Shown here: positions 32,754 through 42,855 of the stretch, in pieces | Numbering within the stretch: the stretch's first letter is position 1 | How the letters are laid out: each line of letters opens with the position of its first letter | Assembly (NCBI GenBank): GCA_030600655.1 | Contig: JAUVLP010000005.1 | Coordinates: 1-49,944 of the forward strand | Direction of reading: 5' to 3' | DNA length: 49,944 bases | Source of the DNA: Candidatus Eiseniibacteriota bacterium | GTDB taxonomy: Bacteria; Joyebacterota; Joyebacteria; Joyebacterales; Joyebacteraceae | Program-made: the position numbers and the translations under genes | Notes under the pieces: generated by a model | Databases searched by the model: none | What the model was told of the DNA's origin: nothing | What the model saw: the letters and a program-made list of their open reading frames with translations, nothing else

Positions 32754-33094
32754 TTACTTGAGAAGCAACATCTTCTTGCTGGACTCGATGCCTTCGGCGT
32801 GCAGACCGTCATGTCGATGTTCACCTGGGCGGGATCACCGGCAACAAGCACGGTCGTGAAGATCACGCCGTCCTCGATCTCACAGCACGGATACCAGTAG
32901 GCCGCGGGCGGTGAGAGCCAACCTTTTACCTCTCTGTCTTCATACGACACAATGAAGTCACCAGGCTGGAATTCCTTCACCCACAGGCAGTCACCCGGCA
33001 TGCTATAACCGTGTACGCGGGCGGGGATGTCCGAGTAGATGCCGATCATGAACGAGACGCTGTGGGGATCCCCCATGGACGGCACAGGAAGCAC
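32754..33094 (-). pseudogene. Decayed gene for a secreted FlgD-tailed protein
   Basis: The minus-strand frame from 33094 reads V-S-F-M-I-G-I-Y-S-D-I-P, Y-S-M-P-G-D-C-L-W and Y-W-Y-P-C-C-E-I-E-D, an arrangement I recall from secreted proteins of related bacteria. There is no signal peptide or ribosome site, so the 5' end is lost against the ABC permease gene ending at 33112. Near 32800 the frame breaks. In a neighbouring frame the DNA encodes H-A-E-G-I-E-S-S-K-K-M-L-L-L-K and a stop at 32754, matching the last 15 residues of a FlgD-like domain (compare RAEGFDDAVKMVLLK of the C25 protease). The rest of that domain is missing, so both ends have been eroded. Confidence 0.6.
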
Positions 33095-33111
33095 CAGACC
33101 CCGTACCGGCG

Positions 33112-34329
33112 CTACTCGTATCTCAACGCGTCTATCGGGTTGAGCCGTGCAGCCTTGCGGGCAGGATAGTAGCCGAAAAAGACGCCGACGGCGCCGGAGA
33201 AGCAGAAGGCCAGAGCCACGATCACCGGTGAGATGATCGCCGTCATGCCGATGACACGATCCAGGAAAACAGAGACTCCGACGGCCAGCAGAATTCCCAC
33301 GGTCCCGCCGACGAGAGCGAGGACAATGGCCTCCGTCAGGAACTGAACCAGAACGTCGCTGCCACGCGCGCCGACGGCGAGGCGTATACCGATCTCCCGC
33401 GTCCGTTCGGTCACGGACACGAGCATGATGTTCATGATCCCGATGCCTCCCACCACGAGCGAGACGGCGGCAACAGCCCCGAGCAACAGTGTCATCACGC
33501 GGGACGTCTCGGTCGCGGTTTCCAGAAACTCAGCCTGGCTTCGCACACGGAAGTCGTCTTCCTCGCCGGGTTCCAGATTGTGCTCTTCTCTCAGAATTGC
33601 GGTCAGCTCTTCCTCTGCCGCTTCTGACGCTTCAATCGACACGGCGCTAGCGAAGATCCTGCTGATATAGCGACCGCCGGCCAGACGATAGAGCGCCGTC
33701 GTGGACGGCATCATGACGACATCGTCCCTGTCAGACCCGTAGGCCGACTGTCCCTTTGCCTCGAGAACACCGACCACCTTGAAGGGTGTGTTCCTGATCC
33801 TTATCCTCTCACCGACAGGATCGGAACCCGGGAACAGATTGTCGGCAACCGTCTTTCCGAGCACGGCCACCTTCGCCTTGGCTCGCACATCTCTCTCAGT
33901 GAAAAACTCGCCCGACACGGTGTACCAGTCCCGAATCTCCTGATACTCCGGGTCGACCCCCTGAATAGAGGTGTTCCAGTTGCTGTCACCACCGATTATC
34001 TGTGCGTTCACACGCACCTCGGTGGACACGGCGGTGACGAGGGTCGCCCTCTCCCTGATGGCATCCGCATCGTCGAGTGTGAGGCGGTTCTGCGAGCCCG
34101 CCCCATGGCTCACCCCGCGTGACCACGATGAGCCTGGAAATATCATCACCATGTTCGCACCCAGTGATGTTATCTGCGCTTCGATATCTGCCTGCGCACC
34201 CTGACCGATGGCGACCATCACTATGACCGCACCGACGCCAATGATGACGCCAAGTGAGGTCAGGAGACTGCGCATCCTGTTCCTGGTGAGGCTCTTGATA
34301 GCAATCTTCAGCAGGTTGCGGAGTCTCAT
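33112..34329 (-). CDS. MacB-type ABC transporter permease (FtsX-like)
   Basis: 405 residues. The ATG at 34329 overlaps the stop of the ATPase gene (ATGA). An N-terminal membrane segment (about 20-42, with [14 protein letters not shown]) precedes a periplasmic MacB_PCD domain. Three C-terminal membrane segments follow, with the family motif [22 protein letters not shown] between the first two. Such permeases pair with a separate ATPase and a MacA-like adaptor to move lipoproteins, peptides or toxins from the periplasm outward by mechanotransmission. Substrate unknown. It is the last gene of the unit and is followed by the decayed gene. Confidence 0.93.
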   Translation of the reverse strand: MRLRNLLKIAIKSLTRNRMRSLLTSLGVIIGVGAVIVMVAIGQGAQADIEAQITSLGANMVMIFPGSSWSRGVSHGAGSQNRLTLDDADAIRERATLVTAVSTEVRVNAQIIGGDSNWNTSIQGVDPEYQEIRDWYTVSGEFFTERDVRAKAKVAVLGKTVADNLFPGSDPVGERIRIRNTPFKVVGVLEAKGQSAYGSDRDDVVMMPSTTALYRLAGGRYISRIFASAVSIEASEAAEEELTAILREEHNLEPGEEDDFRVRSQAEFLETATETSRVMTLLLGAVAAVSLVVGGIGIMNIMLVSVTERTREIGIRLAVGARGSDVLVQFLTEAIVLALVGGTVGILLAVGVSVFLDRVIGMTAIISPVIVALAFCFSGAVGVFFGYYPARKAARLNPIDALRYE

Positions 34330-35030
34330 TCGATCTGCCCCCCCACATTCACCACATCCCGGATGATAGCGCCGTCCTTCATCTCGATTATCCGCCCGGT
34401 GGCCTCAGCAATGTCGTGCTCATGCGTGACGATTATGATGGTGATACCCTGCGCGTTGAGTTCGCCGAAGAGCTCCATTATCTCGAGGGACATGACGCTG
34501 TCGAGATTGCCCGTCGGCTCATCGGCCAGGATGATCGATGGTCTGTTTACGAGTGCCCGTGCTATCGCCACGCGCTGCCGCTCGCCTCCGGAGAGCTGAT
34601 TAGGCTCGTGAGTGATCCGATCTGCCAAGCCTACGCGCTCGAGCGCAGCCACGGCTTCCGCCCGCGGGTCCTTTATGCGACGGGTGCGATCGTACAGGAG
34701 CGGGAGCTCAACATTGTCGAGAGCTGTCGTTCTGGGAAGGAGATTGAACACCTGGAAGACGAACCCTATTCTGGTGTTTCGCACTTCAGCAAACTCGTTT
34801 GGGTTAAGTTCGCTGACGTCCCTCCCATTCAGAAGATACTCACCCGAGGTCGGGTGGTCCAGACAACCGAGCACATTCATGAGCGTTGATTTCCCGGAGC
34901 CCGATGCGCCCATGATAGAGATGAACTCACCGTCTTCGACGGTCAGATCAACCCCTCTCAGGGCGTGGACCTCCACCTCTCCCATCTGATAGATCTTCGA
35001 GATCCCGGATGCTTCGATTACCGCACTCAT
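34326..35030 (-). CDS. MacB/LolD-type ABC transporter ATP-binding protein
   Basis: 234 residues, ATG at 35030 with GCGAGG upstream. Walker A is G41-A-S-G-S-G-K-S-T, the signature is L146-S-G-G-E, and Walker B I-I-L-A-D-E ends at E171, with P-T-G-N-L-D. The A-L-R-G-V-D-L and G-E-F-[IV]-[SA]-I-M-G blocks are those of the MacB/LolD subfamily. It drives the FtsX-like permease whose start overlaps its stop. The adaptor gene lies 53 bases upstream. Confidence 0.95.
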   Translation of the reverse strand: MSAVIEASGISKIYQMGEVEVHALRGVDLTVEDGEFISIMGASGSGKSTLMNVLGCLDHPTSGEYLLNGRDVSELNPNEFAEVRNTRIGFVFQVFNLLPRTTALDNVELPLLYDRTRRIKDPRAEAVAALERVGLADRITHEPNQLSGGERQRVAIARALVNRPSIILADEPTGNLDSVMSLEIMELFGELNAQGITIIIVTHEHDIAEATGRIIEMKDGAIIRDVVNVGGQIE

Positions 35031-35083
35031 CGTGCCTCGCTGTCTACTTGGATATCCGTCGTTGCTCCCCTGCCTGTGCAGAG

Positions 35084-36388
35084 CTAGCGGCGCCTTATGG
35101 CTGAACTGAGGGGATTCGAGCTCCCCGAAGAATCGTCCTCATTGACCTTTGTGATAGCGTTCGTGCCTTCGGTGATACCGCGCCCATCCACGATCTCCGT
35201 CACGCGCCCATCGGTGGCCCCAGTGCGAACCCTTGCCACGCTTGGCCTGCCTTCTTCATCGAGGTACCACAGCCGAGCCGCGTCACCGAACGCGTTGCCG
35301 TCTCCCATGCCGGAACCACTGCCCATTCCAGGACCACCTCCCGGCGAACCGCGCCCGCCGGCCCCTGCTGCACCTGGTCCACCTTCACGACCGGCGCCCA
35401 TCGCCTGCCGCTCAGAGTCCGACATGTCCTTCATGCGCTCCTGCATCACCGACCGGAACTCCTCGATCATCGATTCGCTCGGTTGGAAACGAAGGGCCGT
35501 GTTCGAAACAAGCAGCACATCGTGGACCTCATCTATCATGAAGTCGACTGTCGCCGTCATCCCGGGATAGAGCAGGCCTCTGTCATTGGTCGCATCTATG
35601 ACGACAGTGTAGTTCACCACGTTCTGCACCGTCTGTGGCTGAAGCCACACTTGACGGATAGTACCCTCAAATCCCTCATCGATATAGGCTTCCACTGTGA
35701 AGTGAACGTTCTGTTCTTCCTTGATCTGACCGATGTCACTCTCGTCAACGAGCGCCCGTATCTCCATCTTGGAGAGATCCTCCGCGATAACAAATAGAGT
35801 CGGGGTCGAGAAGCTCGCCGCGACGGTCTGACCGGACTCGACACTCCGCATGATAACGGTCCCGTCGATCGGAGAGCGGATGACGGCATATGAGAAGTTC
35901 GCCAGCGCTCTGTCCAGCGAAGCTGCTGCAGAAAGCAGCGACGCTTCCGCAGACTTGGCGCTCGTCTCAACGTCCTCAAACTCTGCGTCACTGATGAGCC
36001 TGTTGCTGAAGAGTTCATCCGCGCGCCCGAGTTCCCTGTCGGCCTGCTCACTCAACGCCTTCGTCCTCATCACCGTGGCGCGAGCGTCGCGGACCGATGC
36101 CGACAGCATGGTCGTGTCCAGAACCGCCAGAACCTGCCCGGCGGTCACGCTCTCGTTGTAATCCACGAGCACACGAGAGACACTCCCGGATACCTGCGTT
36201 CCCACCTCCACCGTCCCGACCGCCGAGAGCGTACCTGTACTCGTAATGACGTTCTCGAGATCGCCTCGCGTGACCTCGACAAACTCGTAGCGTTCAGTGG
36301 CCGAACTGTCGCCCCCACTCCGCAACGCAAGTACACCGGCAGCGACAACCACAACGGCTATCAGCGCTATGACAATCCATTTCTTCAT
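35084..36388 (-). CDS. Periplasmic adaptor (MacA/HlyD-type membrane fusion protein)
   Basis: 434 residues from ATG 36388, with GGGAG upstream. One N-terminal membrane anchor ([15 protein letters not shown]) is followed by a barrel-sandwich ([10 protein letters not shown] near 60, and I-D-G-T-V-I-M-R), an alpha-helical hairpin (about 100-150), and a beta-barrel domain. Near residues 330-385 sits a Gly/Met-rich stretch (G-R-E-G-G-P-G-A-A, then [10 protein letters not shown]) that interrupts the C-terminal domain. It links the MacB-type transporter downstream to an outer-membrane channel; no TolC-like gene is visible here. Confidence 0.93.
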   Translation of the reverse strand: MKKWIVIALIAVVVVAAGVLALRSGGDSSATERYEFVEVTRGDLENVITSTGTLSAVGTVEVGTQVSGSVSRVLVDYNESVTAGQVLAVLDTTMLSASVRDARATVMRTKALSEQADRELGRADELFSNRLISDAEFEDVETSAKSAEASLLSAAASLDRALANFSYAVIRSPIDGTVIMRSVESGQTVAASFSTPTLFVIAEDLSKMEIRALVDESDIGQIKEEQNVHFTVEAYIDEGFEGTIRQVWLQPQTVQNVVNYTVVIDATNDRGLLYPGMTATVDFMIDEVHDVLLVSNTALRFQPSESMIEEFRSVMQERMKDMSDSERQAMGAGREGGPGAAGAGGRGSPGGGPGMGSGSGMGDGNAFGDAARLWYLDEEGRPSVARVRTGATDGRVTEIVDGRGITEGTNAITKVNEDDSSGSSNPLSSAIRRR

Positions 36389-36476
36389 GTGTGTCTCCCA
36401 ACCATTGACCGGCAGCATCCCTCCTGCTTTGCAGCTATTCTAGCACTTCCTTAACCTCCACACTAATGCTCTCGTT

Positions 36477-38444
36477 CTAGCGAAAGGCCAACGTCCTCCC
36501 GCGATCGGAACCGTTCGCAAGGAGAACCCCACGCAGCTCCATCCACATATCGGGAGAGATGCTTGCTTGAGTCAGTGACAGTTCGCGCGTCACCGTGACC
36601 CAGTCCCCATCTTCCTCAACGCTCAGAGTAAACTTCCCGCACGGGCAATCTACGGTAACGGGTTCGGGCAGACGAACGATCTCGAGATCCCCCACTTTGA
36701 CCCTTAGCACCACCCTCTGGGAAATCACCGAAGGAAGGAGCACGGGCGACTCTCGCATGGATGAGTACGTGTGTACATCTCCGGGAAGAAGGTCTGTAAC
36801 ACCACCGGCCGGATCGCCTATCTCGAGCCACGTTCGGCCTTCGTCGTCAGATTCGGGAAGCGTCATCGTGAGGGAGAAACCCGCCACGATCTCCTCCTTT
36901 GTGAGGACGGCAACATTGTGTTCCGTGATCTCCGATCCGGGCAGGACACCGTCCGCAACTCGACCGAAGAAGGCCTCCGCTTCGCTGCCCAACCCAATGA
37001 TGTAATCGTGTGGACTCAACAGACCCGAAGCGCGGAAGAACCCCTCACCCACCCATTCGTCTGCATCACCGAGCTCAACGGAGATAACCAGCTCAAGCTG
37101 GTTGCCGTCGCCGAGATCCCCGACCCCCAATGCAGGCGCCGTCCATTCGCCGGGCACCCACACCGTACGCCCGGCAAGAAGAGATCCTCCATTCGTCAGA
37201 TGACCGCTCACAGGATCGTAGTATGCGTTCAGGCCATCGCCGGTGACGCGGAGCGCAATGCCGCCGAAGCGCGAGAGTGACGGCACGTCGCAAGCAATCT
37301 CTCCAAACCCGCGGCTCCTGTAGATTGGGTTCACGTCACACCCCACCTCCTCGAAGAGAGCGAGAGCAAGCACCGCGCGGTCAAGTCTGTGACCGTACGC
37401 TGTCTCCCACGTCCTCGATGCCGGGCGCGGCGCGAACTTCCACAAGCGCTCGTCGTACCGTATCGCTCGCGTCGTCTCATTCACATAATCAACCACGGCC
37501 TCTGCTCTTGCCGGAAGGTATGGCTCGTGCTTCACCAGCGCCGATATCGTATCCCGGATGACCTCCGTCAGCTCTGCCGCTGCGTTGAAATTCCCCAGGA
37601 TCGCGTCTCCGAGCTCATCCCAGTCCTTCCACGTGGACCAGGCAACATACGGGGCGACGGCGGCCGGATCAACGATGTGTGGCCGAGGGAGGCGGCACAC
37701 ATCACTCATCTCCCATGTGAACGTGTCTCTACCGCTCTTGACGCCGTACACCACCTCCGGAGCGCCGTTCCCACACGTGTGCTCAAACCGCTCGCCTGAG
37801 GGAACACTGACCGAGTACCGAACGACAATAGCCGGATCATCGCGCTGGAACACCCAGAGGCCATCGGTGAGGATGCCATCCGGACGAGACTCCGTTGTCG
37901 TGTAAATGGTCTCAATGATGCACGGGATCTCAACACCGTCGTGAAGGAGGACCATCTCGCGGATCGCAAGATAGTCGTCGGCCCGTCCGAGTGCGCCAGG
38001 CGTCGTCTCGACGACGGCCGTCGGACTGATCGCGGACTCGTGTGGCCACCATCTACCGTCACGCCAGGTTCTGAGTACACGCACGTCGAGCGAAGTGGTC
38101 TCCGTGTTGTACGGCACTCTGAGGTCGGCATACTCCTCGATTCCGAGCTCAGTTGAGATCCAGACTATCTGATGAAACGTCGTGCGCAGACTCCCGTCCA
38201 CACGAACTTCGATATCGCGACCATCGTAGAGAATGACTGCATCCATCTCCGATAGATCGAGGGACGATTTCGCCTGTGACAGGAGTTCACCGATGTCGAG
38301 TCCTCGCCCAGAAGCAAGCGGCTCAGCGGCACACTCGTATGCAGTGATGAAAACGAGTGTGAGAACAATGGCGCAGACTCCTGCGCCGCGTGCAACAACA
38401 GCAGCGAGAGAATGAAGGTGCCTGCCTGTGTAGTTGGCTCTCAT
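36477..38444 (-). CDS. Exported DUF3857/transglutaminase-like protein lacking the catalytic Cys and His
   Basis: 655 residues. The ATG at 38444 shares one base with the stop of the preceding gene (TGATG). A hydrophobic segment at about 22-36 acts as the signal; a Cys at 38 might be lipidated. The DUF3857-like N-terminal half covers about 60-255 (Y-D-G-R-D-I-E-V, then W-I-S-T-E-L-G-I-E-E-Y). A transglutaminase-like core follows at about 310-420. Where active members have G-x-C-K-D-x-A this protein has G-H-R-L-D-R-A (R353), and the usual catalytic His is also missing, while an Asp near 410 remains. It therefore looks catalytically inactive. It probably partners the complete relative encoded just upstream. 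Confidence 0.82.
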   Translation of the reverse strand: MRANYTGRHLHSLAAVVARGAGVCAIVLTLVFITAYECAAEPLASGRGLDIGELLSQAKSSLDLSEMDAVILYDGRDIEVRVDGSLRTTFHQIVWISTELGIEEYADLRVPYNTETTSLDVRVLRTWRDGRWWPHESAISPTAVVETTPGALGRADDYLAIREMVLLHDGVEIPCIIETIYTTTESRPDGILTDGLWVFQRDDPAIVVRYSVSVPSGERFEHTCGNGAPEVVYGVKSGRDTFTWEMSDVCRLPRPHIVDPAAVAPYVAWSTWKDWDELGDAILGNFNAAAELTEVIRDTISALVKHEPYLPARAEAVVDYVNETTRAIRYDERLWKFAPRPASRTWETAYGHRLDRAVLALALFEEVGCDVNPIYRSRGFGEIACDVPSLSRFGGIALRVTGDGLNAYYDPVSGHLTNGGSLLAGRTVWVPGEWTAPALGVGDLGDGNQLELVISVELGDADEWVGEGFFRASGLLSPHDYIIGLGSEAEAFFGRVADGVLPGSEITEHNVAVLTKEEIVAGFSLTMTLPESDDEGRTWLEIGDPAGGVTDLLPGDVHTYSSMRESPVLLPSVISQRVVLRVKVGDLEIVRLPEPVTVDCPCGKFTLSVEEDGDWVTVTRELSLTQASISPDMWMELRGVLLANGSDRGRTLAFR

Positions 38445-40540
38445 CAGGAGTCATCTCCCTTCTCGGCGCGGTACGTCTTTCCGGCCCAATCCAACGCCTC
38501 ATCCACTGCGGCCTTGAATCCCTCAAACCCGTCAGATGGAATCAACCGTCTGCGCGCCTCAAAGCGCTCCGTCACGGTGAGCTTCCGGCCGTCCGCCTCA
38601 CCTCCGGCCTTGAAGTAGGCGAAGGTCTCGTCTACCTCCTCCGACGACGGAGGATCGTCTATCGAGTACCCCCTCGGAAGCCGAATCGTCTCTTCTCCGT
38701 CGATCAACTGCGTGAACCAGAGGAAGATGTCGTTCTCGCGCTCCTCTCCCCAATCGTAGACGCAGGACCTGCAGAGCCACCCGTTCTCTGTCGTGAGAAC
38801 CGCCATAGGGCTCTTGAACTCGAGTCCATCTTCGATGGGCAACGCGTACTCAGGGATCACATACTCCACATCGATCCACGCATTCCCGCTGAAGTCGTCC
38901 ACCGCACGGTAGTCAAGCTTCACGATCTCGATACCTTCACCCAGCTCCGAGAAGTAGTACGCGATGTCGTCCTCTATATCCGTGAGCCTGCTCATGCTCA
39001 CCATCCCTCTGAGTCTTGAATCCATGACGCCCGCCCCGGATAGCCTGAAGGTGCCGCGGAGCGTTCCGTCCTCTGACAGCTCGGCTTCATGCCGCACATT
39101 GAGAGGTGATCCTTCCGGGGGGCTGTACGGAATCGAAGCGAGCGGTTCTCCAGTGGACGTGCCTGTGAGGTACTGCTGCTCTGTCTCAGATTTCGACCAT
39201 ATGTCGTTGTAGTATGGAACCCAGGTCGGGTCGTACATCTCGAAGCTTCCATCGTCCTTCTTGAGGGCACAGACACAGTGGTTGAACTGGTCTGCCGGGA
39301 CTTCCTCGATGCGGCTTCCGGCCATCGTCATGGCAGCATAAGAGTCCATGCCGGCGGCGCGCATCATCGTGACAAGCATCCCAGCTATGTCCTTGCAGAC
39401 ACCACTCCTCTGCTCGAATATCATGGCGCCAGAATGGAGAATGAACCCCTCTCCCACTCCCATAGTCTGCCCGCTGTACCGGATGTTCTGCGCGACCCAA
39501 TGGACGAGCACCTCTGCCTTCTCTTCCTCGCTGCCTCGAGCAACACCGGCGTCCCGGAAGATCTCATCTACCTTCGCCTGGATCCCGGGCGTCACATCGA
39601 ACTGGTCCTTGTTCACATCGAAGAACCAACGACTCTTCGCTTCCCAGCTCTCCACCGTCGCCACAACGACCTTGGAAACGCGATCGCTCATGTCCGGCGA
39701 CCGCGGCTCACTCGTGACCGCCGGGACATCCTCAGCCCACCAGGTGTATGTGGTCGTATCCTCTGAGTAGGTCGTGCTCGCGTAGAGCGGACCGTTGTAG
39801 ATCTGAGAGTGCAGCCTCTTGTCGGCCGGGAGCGTTAGCTCATAGCGCTTCTCAACGATAGGAACTGACGACTGGAAAAGTACGATGTCGAAGTACTCAC
39901 CAGGCATCGGCGGTATGTACTTATCGTCATCCGGTTCGGCCAGAAGGCCACGCCCGGCCGGAAGCCCACTCCCGCCCCCCTCCAAAAGCGCGTAGCTGTA
40001 GCCCTTTCGGAAGACGTGAACCTCCACCCCGTCATCCACTTCCAGACGGGGAAGCTGGAGGGTCTTGATGCGCGAGTTCCAGTAGATGCCCGACTGCGGA
40101 GCCGGCAGGTCGTGAACGCTCGATACATCGACGGAGATCATCTCCTCTCCCCGAACGATGTTGACCTCCGTAATCTCGATGAAGCTGCTCCACGGCTCGT
40201 AGCCCCATCTGAGCACTGAACGATCACGGCAGCCGGCCGGCGTCAGCATTTTGTAGAGTACATAGCCGTCGACGTATGTGACCCCAGAAGGTTTCACGCG
40301 GTTCTCGGCAAGATCGTACACGATGATGTGGTTGGCTCCGGGGTGGTCGTCGGCATCTCCTGCGTCCGCCAAACGGGTGAACGCTGTGACCGGCGGACTG
40401 TCGCCGGGCGGAAGAGTGCAATCGGATGCGACCGCCACCCCGGACGATGAAGCGCTCGTCGCGAGCGGCAGCGCCAGGAGTGTCACGGCAAGCAGCATCA
40501 CCGCTGCGGTGGTCAACCTCGACTTCTCTGATCGGATCAA
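38444..40540 (-). CDS. Exported DUF3857/transglutaminase-like protein with complete catalytic triad
   Basis: 698 residues from TTG 40540, preceded by GAGGAGG; an ATG nearby is out of frame. The signal peptide covers about 10-30. A DUF3857-like region (about 70-285) leads to a transglutaminase-like core with C382 in S-G-V-C-K-D-I-A, H421 in F-N-H-C-V, and D437 in M-Y-D-P-T-W, all in the expected order. Such proteins may crosslink or cleave peptides in the periplasm or on the surface. The C-terminal part (about 480-690) is beta-rich and unassigned. It is coupled to the inactive paralogue, and the MacAB-like genes follow in the same direction. Confidence 0.88.
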   Translation of the reverse strand: MIRSEKSRLTTAAVMLLAVTLLALPLATSASSSGVAVASDCTLPPGDSPPVTAFTRLADAGDADDHPGANHIIVYDLAENRVKPSGVTYVDGYVLYKMLTPAGCRDRSVLRWGYEPWSSFIEITEVNIVRGEEMISVDVSSVHDLPAPQSGIYWNSRIKTLQLPRLEVDDGVEVHVFRKGYSYALLEGGGSGLPAGRGLLAEPDDDKYIPPMPGEYFDIVLFQSSVPIVEKRYELTLPADKRLHSQIYNGPLYASTTYSEDTTTYTWWAEDVPAVTSEPRSPDMSDRVSKVVVATVESWEAKSRWFFDVNKDQFDVTPGIQAKVDEIFRDAGVARGSEEEKAEVLVHWVAQNIRYSGQTMGVGEGFILHSGAMIFEQRSGVCKDIAGMLVTMMRAAGMDSYAAMTMAGSRIEEVPADQFNHCVCALKKDDGSFEMYDPTWVPYYNDIWSKSETEQQYLTGTSTGEPLASIPYSPPEGSPLNVRHEAELSEDGTLRGTFRLSGAGVMDSRLRGMVSMSRLTDIEDDIAYYFSELGEGIEIVKLDYRAVDDFSGNAWIDVEYVIPEYALPIEDGLEFKSPMAVLTTENGWLCRSCVYDWGEERENDIFLWFTQLIDGEETIRLPRGYSIDDPPSSEEVDETFAYFKAGGEADGRKLTVTERFEARRRLIPSDGFEGFKAAVDEALDWAGKTYRAEKGDDS

Positions 40541-40708
40541 GCATTCCTCCTCGGTTCGTCGTCTCGTGCCGGACCAGTAGACTGGGCATTCGTAATCGTC
40601 TTGTGTATTCTCGCAATCTTATGCTATCACGAGCGGCACAACAACACGTCCTCGTGTGCAGACACAGGGCAGGCACAGGGCAGGCAAGACCTCAGCAGCC
40701 TTGTCTGC

Positions 40709-40737
40709 TTGCCAGATTCGTGCAGCTGTGCTATACT
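40709..40737 (+). promoter_or_regulatory. Candidate promoter of the EEP-domain gene
   Basis: TTGCCA (40709-40714), 17 bases, then TATACT (40732-40737), about 70 bases before the start at 40805. A similar TTGCCA-N16-TAGAAT pair precedes the next gene. Confidence 0.65.
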
Positions 40738-40804
40738 ATAGGGAAGTGATACGGTTCTCTTGCTCGCCCCCAAGACAGAGGAACAACAGGAAGAGAGACA
40801 ACAC

Positions 40805-42745
40805 ATGCGATACGGCAAAGTCCTGGTGGTGGTGGCAGCTCTGCTCGTCACGTTCCTTCCCCAAACGGCGCTCGGCCTCAGGGTGGTTACATACAACGTA
40901 CTCAATTTCCCCGGCACAACTGGCTCGGCCCGTGAGGACGATTTCGTAAAGGTCTGCGATGAGCTCGACGCGGACATAATCGTCGTGCAGGAGATGCTCA
41001 GCCTTGCAGGCACGAACCAGTTCCTGAACGACATCCTGAACTACACTGTACCCGGGACATATGCCGCCGGCCCATTCGTGAACGGATACGATACCGACAA
41101 TGCTCTCTTCTACCGCACAGCCACCGTGGACTACATCTCGCACCAGGAGATATCCACGGCCCTCAGGAACATCTCCGAGTACGTCCTCCGTCCTGTCGGC
41201 TACAGCTCCTCTGATGCAGAGCTCACGATTTACTCTCTCCACCTCAAGGCTGGGTCTAGTTCATCGGACCAGACGAAGCGCCTGACTGAGGCGACGATAC
41301 TCAGAAACCACACGAACAATCTTGACCCCGACACCCACTTCATCATCGCCGGCGATTTCAATATCAGAGGGAGTTCCGAGAACGCATACCAGAAGCTGGT
41401 GGGAAGCGAGGCGGACAACGACGGTCGTGTGAAGGATCCCATCAACAGATCCGGGTATTGGCACGACAGCTACACGTTCAGGGACATCCACACGCAGTCT
41501 CCACGCACAACGCAGTTCGGTGGAGGCGCAACGGGCGGGATGGATGACCGCTTCGACCAGCTCCTCATCTCATACCCACTCGACGACGGGAACGGCCTAT
41601 CGTACGTATCCGGAAGTCACGTTGCCTACGGTAATGACGGCGGCCATCTGAACCAGGCCATCAACTACGGCACGAACTACGCCGTCGGATCCGTCATCGC
41701 CGACGCGCTTCACGAGGCATCCGATCATATCCCGGTCTACGCGGATTTCCAGGTGCCTGCGAAGATCGACTGTGCATCATCACTGGCATTCGGCGAGGTG
41801 ATCGTCGGTGCGGTCGCAGAAGAGATTCTCTCTGTCGGCAACTCCGCCACCACTCCGGCGGACGACCTTGACTACTCGTTCAGCGCTCCTTCCGGCTTCG
41901 AAGCGCCTGCCGGTGGTTTCTCTGAGCCCTCAGCTGGAAGCAGTGGGCACACCATCTCTATGAACACCTCCTCAACCGGGGCGCAAGCAGGCAACCTGGT
42001 GGTGTCATCGAACGACGTCGACCTGCCGTCGGCGAGCGTCGCTCTCTCAGGAACAGTACTCGACCATGCCACACCGTCGCTTGCGGCGGCGGAGATCCTC
42101 CTGGTCAACACTCTCGATTTCGGGACACACGACGCGGGCGACTTCGACCAGATGGAGATCAGCATTCACAACTTCGAATACGACAGCCTCCAGGCAACGC
42201 TTGAGATCTACGATGCCGAGATCGTCGGAGGCGAAGGGTTCTTCTCGATCGCCGGCGGATTCTCCAGTCAGGAGGCCGGATCTACACCCGCGGACTACGG
42301 TCTTGTGTTCGACGACGCCTCGGCGTCGACGGGCGTAGTCTACGAAGCGGTTCTCACATTCAGCACACGCGACCTTCCAGGCATAGCCGGTGGAACAGTA
42401 CACGATGATCTCACCATTCACCTGAGCGCGTGTCCCCTGAACGGCACATCGGTGCCGTCCGACGCCACGCGTTTCGCGCTTGCTCCCGGCAGACCCAATC
42501 CGTTCACTGACGCAACGGTACTCCAGTTATCGCTGCCGGCTGCGACAAAGGCCAGAGTGCTTGTATTCGACGTCTCCGGCAGACTTGTGAGAACTCTTGT
42601 CTCAGAGGTTCTGAGCGCGGGCGACCATGCTGTGCCGTGGGACGGTAGAGATGACCGCGATAAGCTCGTGGCATCGGGCATCTATCTCATACGCGCTGAT
42701 GCCGGCGAGTGGCAGCAATCGCGGAAAACTGTGTTCCTGCGGTAA
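40805..42745 (+). CDS. Secreted endonuclease/exonuclease/phosphatase-family protein with FlgD-like sorting domain
   Basis: 646 residues from ATG 40805, preceded by AGGAAGAGAG; a signal peptide covers about 1-24 (LVVVAALLVTFLP). The EEP fold spans about 25-315 with its usual motifs: T-Y-N-V-L-N (N31), V-V-Q-E-M (E63), S-L-H-L-K (H146), A-G-D-F-N-I (D184, N186) and A-S-D-H-I-P (D307, H308). Thus a metal-dependent phosphodiesterase or nuclease activity is likely. Residues about 325-435 form an Ig/ASH-like region, followed by a second beta domain and a FlgD-like domain ending K-T-V-F-L-R. Possibly an extracellular nuclease that scavenges phosphate or nucleotides; substrate unproven. Confidence 0.9.
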   Translation: MRYGKVLVVVAALLVTFLPQTALGLRVVTYNVLNFPGTTGSAREDDFVKVCDELDADIIVVQEMLSLAGTNQFLNDILNYTVPGTYAAGPFVNGYDTDNALFYRTATVDYISHQEISTALRNISEYVLRPVGYSSSDAELTIYSLHLKAGSSSSDQTKRLTEATILRNHTNNLDPDTHFIIAGDFNIRGSSENAYQKLVGSEADNDGRVKDPINRSGYWHDSYTFRDIHTQSPRTTQFGGGATGGMDDRFDQLLISYPLDDGNGLSYVSGSHVAYGNDGGHLNQAINYGTNYAVGSVIADALHEASDHIPVYADFQVPAKIDCASSLAFGEVIVGAVAEEILSVGNSATTPADDLDYSFSAPSGFEAPAGGFSEPSAGSSGHTISMNTSSTGAQAGNLVVSSNDVDLPSASVALSGTVLDHATPSLAAAEILLVNTLDFGTHDAGDFDQMEISIHNFEYDSLQATLEIYDAEIVGGEGFFSIAGGFSSQEAGSTPADYGLVFDDASASTGVVYEAVLTFSTRDLPGIAGGTVHDDLTIHLSACPLNGTSVPSDATRFALAPGRPNPFTDATVLQLSLPAATKARVLVFDVSGRLVRTLVSEVLSAGDHAVPWDGRDDRDKLVASGIYLIRADAGEWQQSRKTVFLR

Positions 42746-42765
42746 ATCGTAACTCAAGAAAACTC

Positions 42766-42793
42766 TTGCCAAACTGCATACATGTGATAGAAT
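42766..42793 (+). promoter_or_regulatory. Candidate promoter of the PEP-CTERM gene
   Basis: TTGCCA (42766-42771), 16 bases, then TAGAAT (42788-42793), about 60 bases before the start at 42856. Confidence 0.5.
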
Positions 42794-42855
42794 GGATGTT
42801 AGATGCAGATATGCACCAGAGACACACACGGAGATTCGCACTTGGGAGACTCATC

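Noticed and set aside
32573-33094. Intact 173-residue protein on the minus strand
   Set aside because: The second half is frameshifted relative to a recognisable K-M-L-L-L-K end, and the start has no ribosome site or signal peptide, so it is treated as a decayed gene.
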